This document shows, piece after piece, positions 61,635-64,000 of a DNA stretch of 64,000 nucleotides; position 1 is the stretch's first letter; each line of letters begins with the position of its first letter. The stretch spans positions 603,501 to 667,500 of the forward strand of contig JAJOZX010000087.1 of assembly GCA_023014485.1 (NCBI GenBank), written 5' to 3'. The notes under the pieces were generated by a model. It did no database searches. It saw only the letters and a program-made list of their open reading frames with translations, and was not told the DNA's origin. Position numbers and translations under genes: made by a program. The stretch is from Bathynomus jamesi. Its lineage: Eukaryota > Arthropoda > Malacostraca > Isopoda > Cirolanidae.

Positions 61635-64000
61635 ACGCCTAACCATACCTGTACTGATTCATGTCAGCTACACATTCTTCTGTAGACCCTTCGACAAAAC
61701 ATTCCTATTATACAAGTAGCCCAAAAGGTACCTTTTTACTGATAAATCTTGGAGTTCTTAATAGTTGGTAATGAAGATCTCTAAATTTTCAACCTCTTTT
61801 TCCAACTCAAATACGTACGAGACTACTAAACGGACGATCACTGCGGGTAATTGAGGGGCGGCATCACTATAATTAACTCTGCTTATGTGATCACAGAGGA
61901 GATAAAAGATTTACTAACCAGATGTCAATGTTTGCGTGTATGTAAATACATCACGTAGTTTGAGCGGAAGTGATAATACATTTTCACTTCCGCACCATAT
62001 ATGACGAAATAGCAATGAACGAGCAAATAATAAACAACATGCAACTAGCCTAATCGGGTCAAAGGGAATTCTATCTGGGTGTGCTACGCACCTTCTGTCA
62101 GCACCGGGGTCTGCATAATGTTTGCTTTTTTGCTGGGGAAGCTCCTACAGATTATGCCTATTGTTTTTCTAGCCGATGTAATTTTGTTATAGTGCTTTCT
62201 GAATTCTGTAACCGACGGCATTATCACCCTAACATCCATGACTTATGGATTTGATGTTATAAGTTTGGCTTGCTGAGTTTTGCACCCTTTTTCTGTAGCT
62301 CCTTGTTATTATCATATCTTAGAAGTGGTAAATTTTCTTCGCTCAACTTCATATTGTTATCTTCTACCCACTGGAACAATGTTTCAATGGGGTATTGTAT
62401 TCTTTCTATGACATCTTCGCTCAATATTTCCATGCATGTCTTTATGCCATCTGCGAAAAAATTATACAATACTTTCATTGATATCTGCAACAATATATGC
62501 ATTCATTGTTATCTACTTACAAATCAACAAAAGGGGCAGACACATGGAGTGCCACATTTCCGAAAAAAATGTAAAGAGAGTATTGCCAAACCACTATACT
62601 TACTATGGAGGAAATCATTCTACATGTAGCAAATTCCACTGTCATTAAAGAATGCAAACATTGCTCCATTATTTAAAGATGTTAAGAGAGCAATGCCCAA
62701 GAATCGTCGGCTGGTAGCTCTCACTACACAACTTATAAAATGCTTTGAACGTATAGTTAGAAGCGAAACTACCTACTATCTACAAGGAAAGAGCTTATAC
62801 ATCCCAATTCAACATGGTTTCAGGGCTGGAAAATCATGGCTATCACAGCTATTAGACCACCAGGAGAGAATATTGGAAACACTGAGCCGAGGACAAAACA
62901 TAGATGTAATATATACTGACTTTAAAGCCTTTGATAAATGTGTCCATGGAATTATAGCATCTAAACTTAAGAATACGAGAGTTATTATAAAGCTGGGAAG
63001 GTGTATATTTAATTTCTTAACGCAAAGAACACAAAGATTGGTGGTAAATGGAGTCAAATCGGAAGCATCGTAAGTAGAGAGCTCTGTCCCACAAGTGACA
63101 GTACTCGCGCCCTAGCTATTCATAATAATGAATGCATATATATTGTTGCAGATATCAATGAAAGTATTGTATAATTTTTTCGCAGATGGCATAAAGACAT
63201 GCATGGAAATATTGAGCGAAGATGTCATAGAAAGAATACAATACCCCATTGAAACATTGTTCCAGTGGGTAGAAGATAACAATATGAAGTTGAACGAAGA
63301 AAATTTACCACTTCTAAGATATGATAATAACAAGGAGCTACAGAAAAAGGGTGCAAAACTCAGCAAGCCAAACATATAACACCAAATCAATAAGTCATGG
63401 ATCTTAGGGTGATAATGCCGTCGGTTACAGAATTCAGAAAACACTATAACAAAATTACATCGGCTAGAAAAACAATAGGCATAATCTGGAGGAGCTTCCC
63501 AGCAAAAAAGCAAACATTATGCAGACCCCGGTGCTGACAGAAGGTGCGTAGCACACCCAGATAGAATTCCCTTTGACCCGATTAGGCTATTTGCATGTTG
63601 TTTATTATTTACTCGTTCATTGCTATTTCGTCATATATGGTGCGGAAGTGAAAATGTATTATCACTTCCGCTCAAACTACGTGATGTATTTACATACACG
63701 CAAACATTGACAACTGGTTAGTAAATCTTTTATCTCCTCTGTGATCACATAAGCAGAGTTAATTATAGTGATGCCGCCCCTCAATTACCCGAAGTGATCG
63801 TCCGTTTAGTAGTCTCGTACGTATTTGAGTTGGAAAAAGAGGTTGAAAATTTAGAGATCTTCATTACCAGCTATTAAGAATTCCAAGATTTATCAGTAAA
63901 AAGGTACCTTTTGAGCTACTTGTATAATAGGAATGTTTTGTCGAAGGGTCTACAGAAGAATGTGTAGCTGACATGAATCAGTACAGGTATGGTTAGGCGT
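61635..64000. repeat. Long inverted repeat around a LINE RT fragment, open at the window end
   Basis: Arm 61635-62512 is nearly the exact reverse complement of 63119-64000, with a ~600-bp spacer. Shared text includes CGCCTAACCATACCTGTACT, CTGTAGACCCTTCGACAAAA, CACTTCCGCACCATATATGA and CTGTCAGCACCGGGGTCTGC. The outer limit on the right lies beyond 64000. Confidence 0.92.
62540..63380 (+). pseudogene. LINE (jockey/CR1-like) reverse transcriptase fragment, frameshifted
   Basis: AKPLYLLWRKSFYM, then NRRLVALTTQLIKCFERIVR, QHGFRAGKSWLSQLLDHQER, IDVIYTDFKAFDKCVHGIIA, TQRTQRLVVNGVKSEAS, SSVPQVTVLAP (near 63085-63115), then FFADGIK in place of FADDTK, and WVEDNNMKLNEENLPLLRYD. Stops near 62628 and 63075. 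The second half (from 63119) is also present inverted in the left arm at 62257-62512. Confidence 0.85.

Overview
The window looks like nuclear DNA of an arthropod, most likely a decapod crustacean (inference). Support: very dense dinucleotide microsatellites, short interstitial runs of the arthropod telomere repeat TTAGG, tRNA-derived SINEs, Penelope-like and LINE retroelement remnants, mariner/Tc1, hAT, piggyBac and Merlin debris, and almost no host coding sequence. One candidate host exon (9544-9607, minus strand) encodes a Gly/Tyr-rich tail.

The main content is two related Polinton/Maverick (adintovirus-like) elements in inverted orientation. Copy A runs from before base 1 to 8658 and carries only pseudogenes. 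Copy B runs 16910-34784 (17.9 kb), with terminal inverted repeats starting AG and ending CT. Homology between the copies stops at the TIR tips (8658 and 16910), so they are sister insertions separated by 8.25 kb of unrelated DNA, not a duplicated genomic segment. Copy B has a minus-strand virion cassette in the order packaging ATPase, small basic/hydrophobic protein, conserved ~240-aa protein, integrase-chromodomain, minor capsid (penton), core protein, major capsid, adenain-like protease. A plus-strand set starts from the opposite side of a very short divergent region: a Pro-rich protein, protein-primed DNA polymerase B, then four small unrecognised genes. At the protease end a convergent plus-strand gene has three exons and a phase-symmetric exon duplication. 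Breaks exist in polB (at least three), the integrase, the Pro-rich gene and one right-arm gene; many are 1-2 base indels, so assembly error must be excluded before calling the element dead.

8659-16909 is flanking DNA: a hAT MITE with a perfect 8-bp target duplication, the Gly-rich exon, a decayed LINE, a perfect 102-bp palindrome, Penelope 3' fragments, a TIR MITE, SINEs and a broken mariner (15109-16299). 34785-43480 holds a SINE head, a minus-strand LINE, a short MITE, adjacent Tigger and Tc1/mariner-like elements, a hAT-like MITE and a Penelope-like element with RT and GIY-YIG parts. 43396-49983 is a piggyBac element interrupted by a hairpin-rich MITE, a TIR element with a 7-bp direct repeat, and a 2.56-kb CACTAG-ended element with a TTAT target duplication whose notional removal restores the piggyBac frame. 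50038-58400 holds Tc1-type remnants, a LINE 3' end, a degraded transposase-like gene, a fold-back and a Merlin fragment. 58700-64000 holds LINE pieces, a SINE head, long AT microsatellites and an inverted repeat (arms about 880 bp) with a LINE RT fragment at its centre that runs off the window end.

The least explained structures are all in the Polintons: the exon-duplicated spliced gene, a subterminal repeat array that has picked up pieces of the element's own genes, outward-facing TATA boxes followed by tandem hairpins near the termini, and the small right-arm genes.
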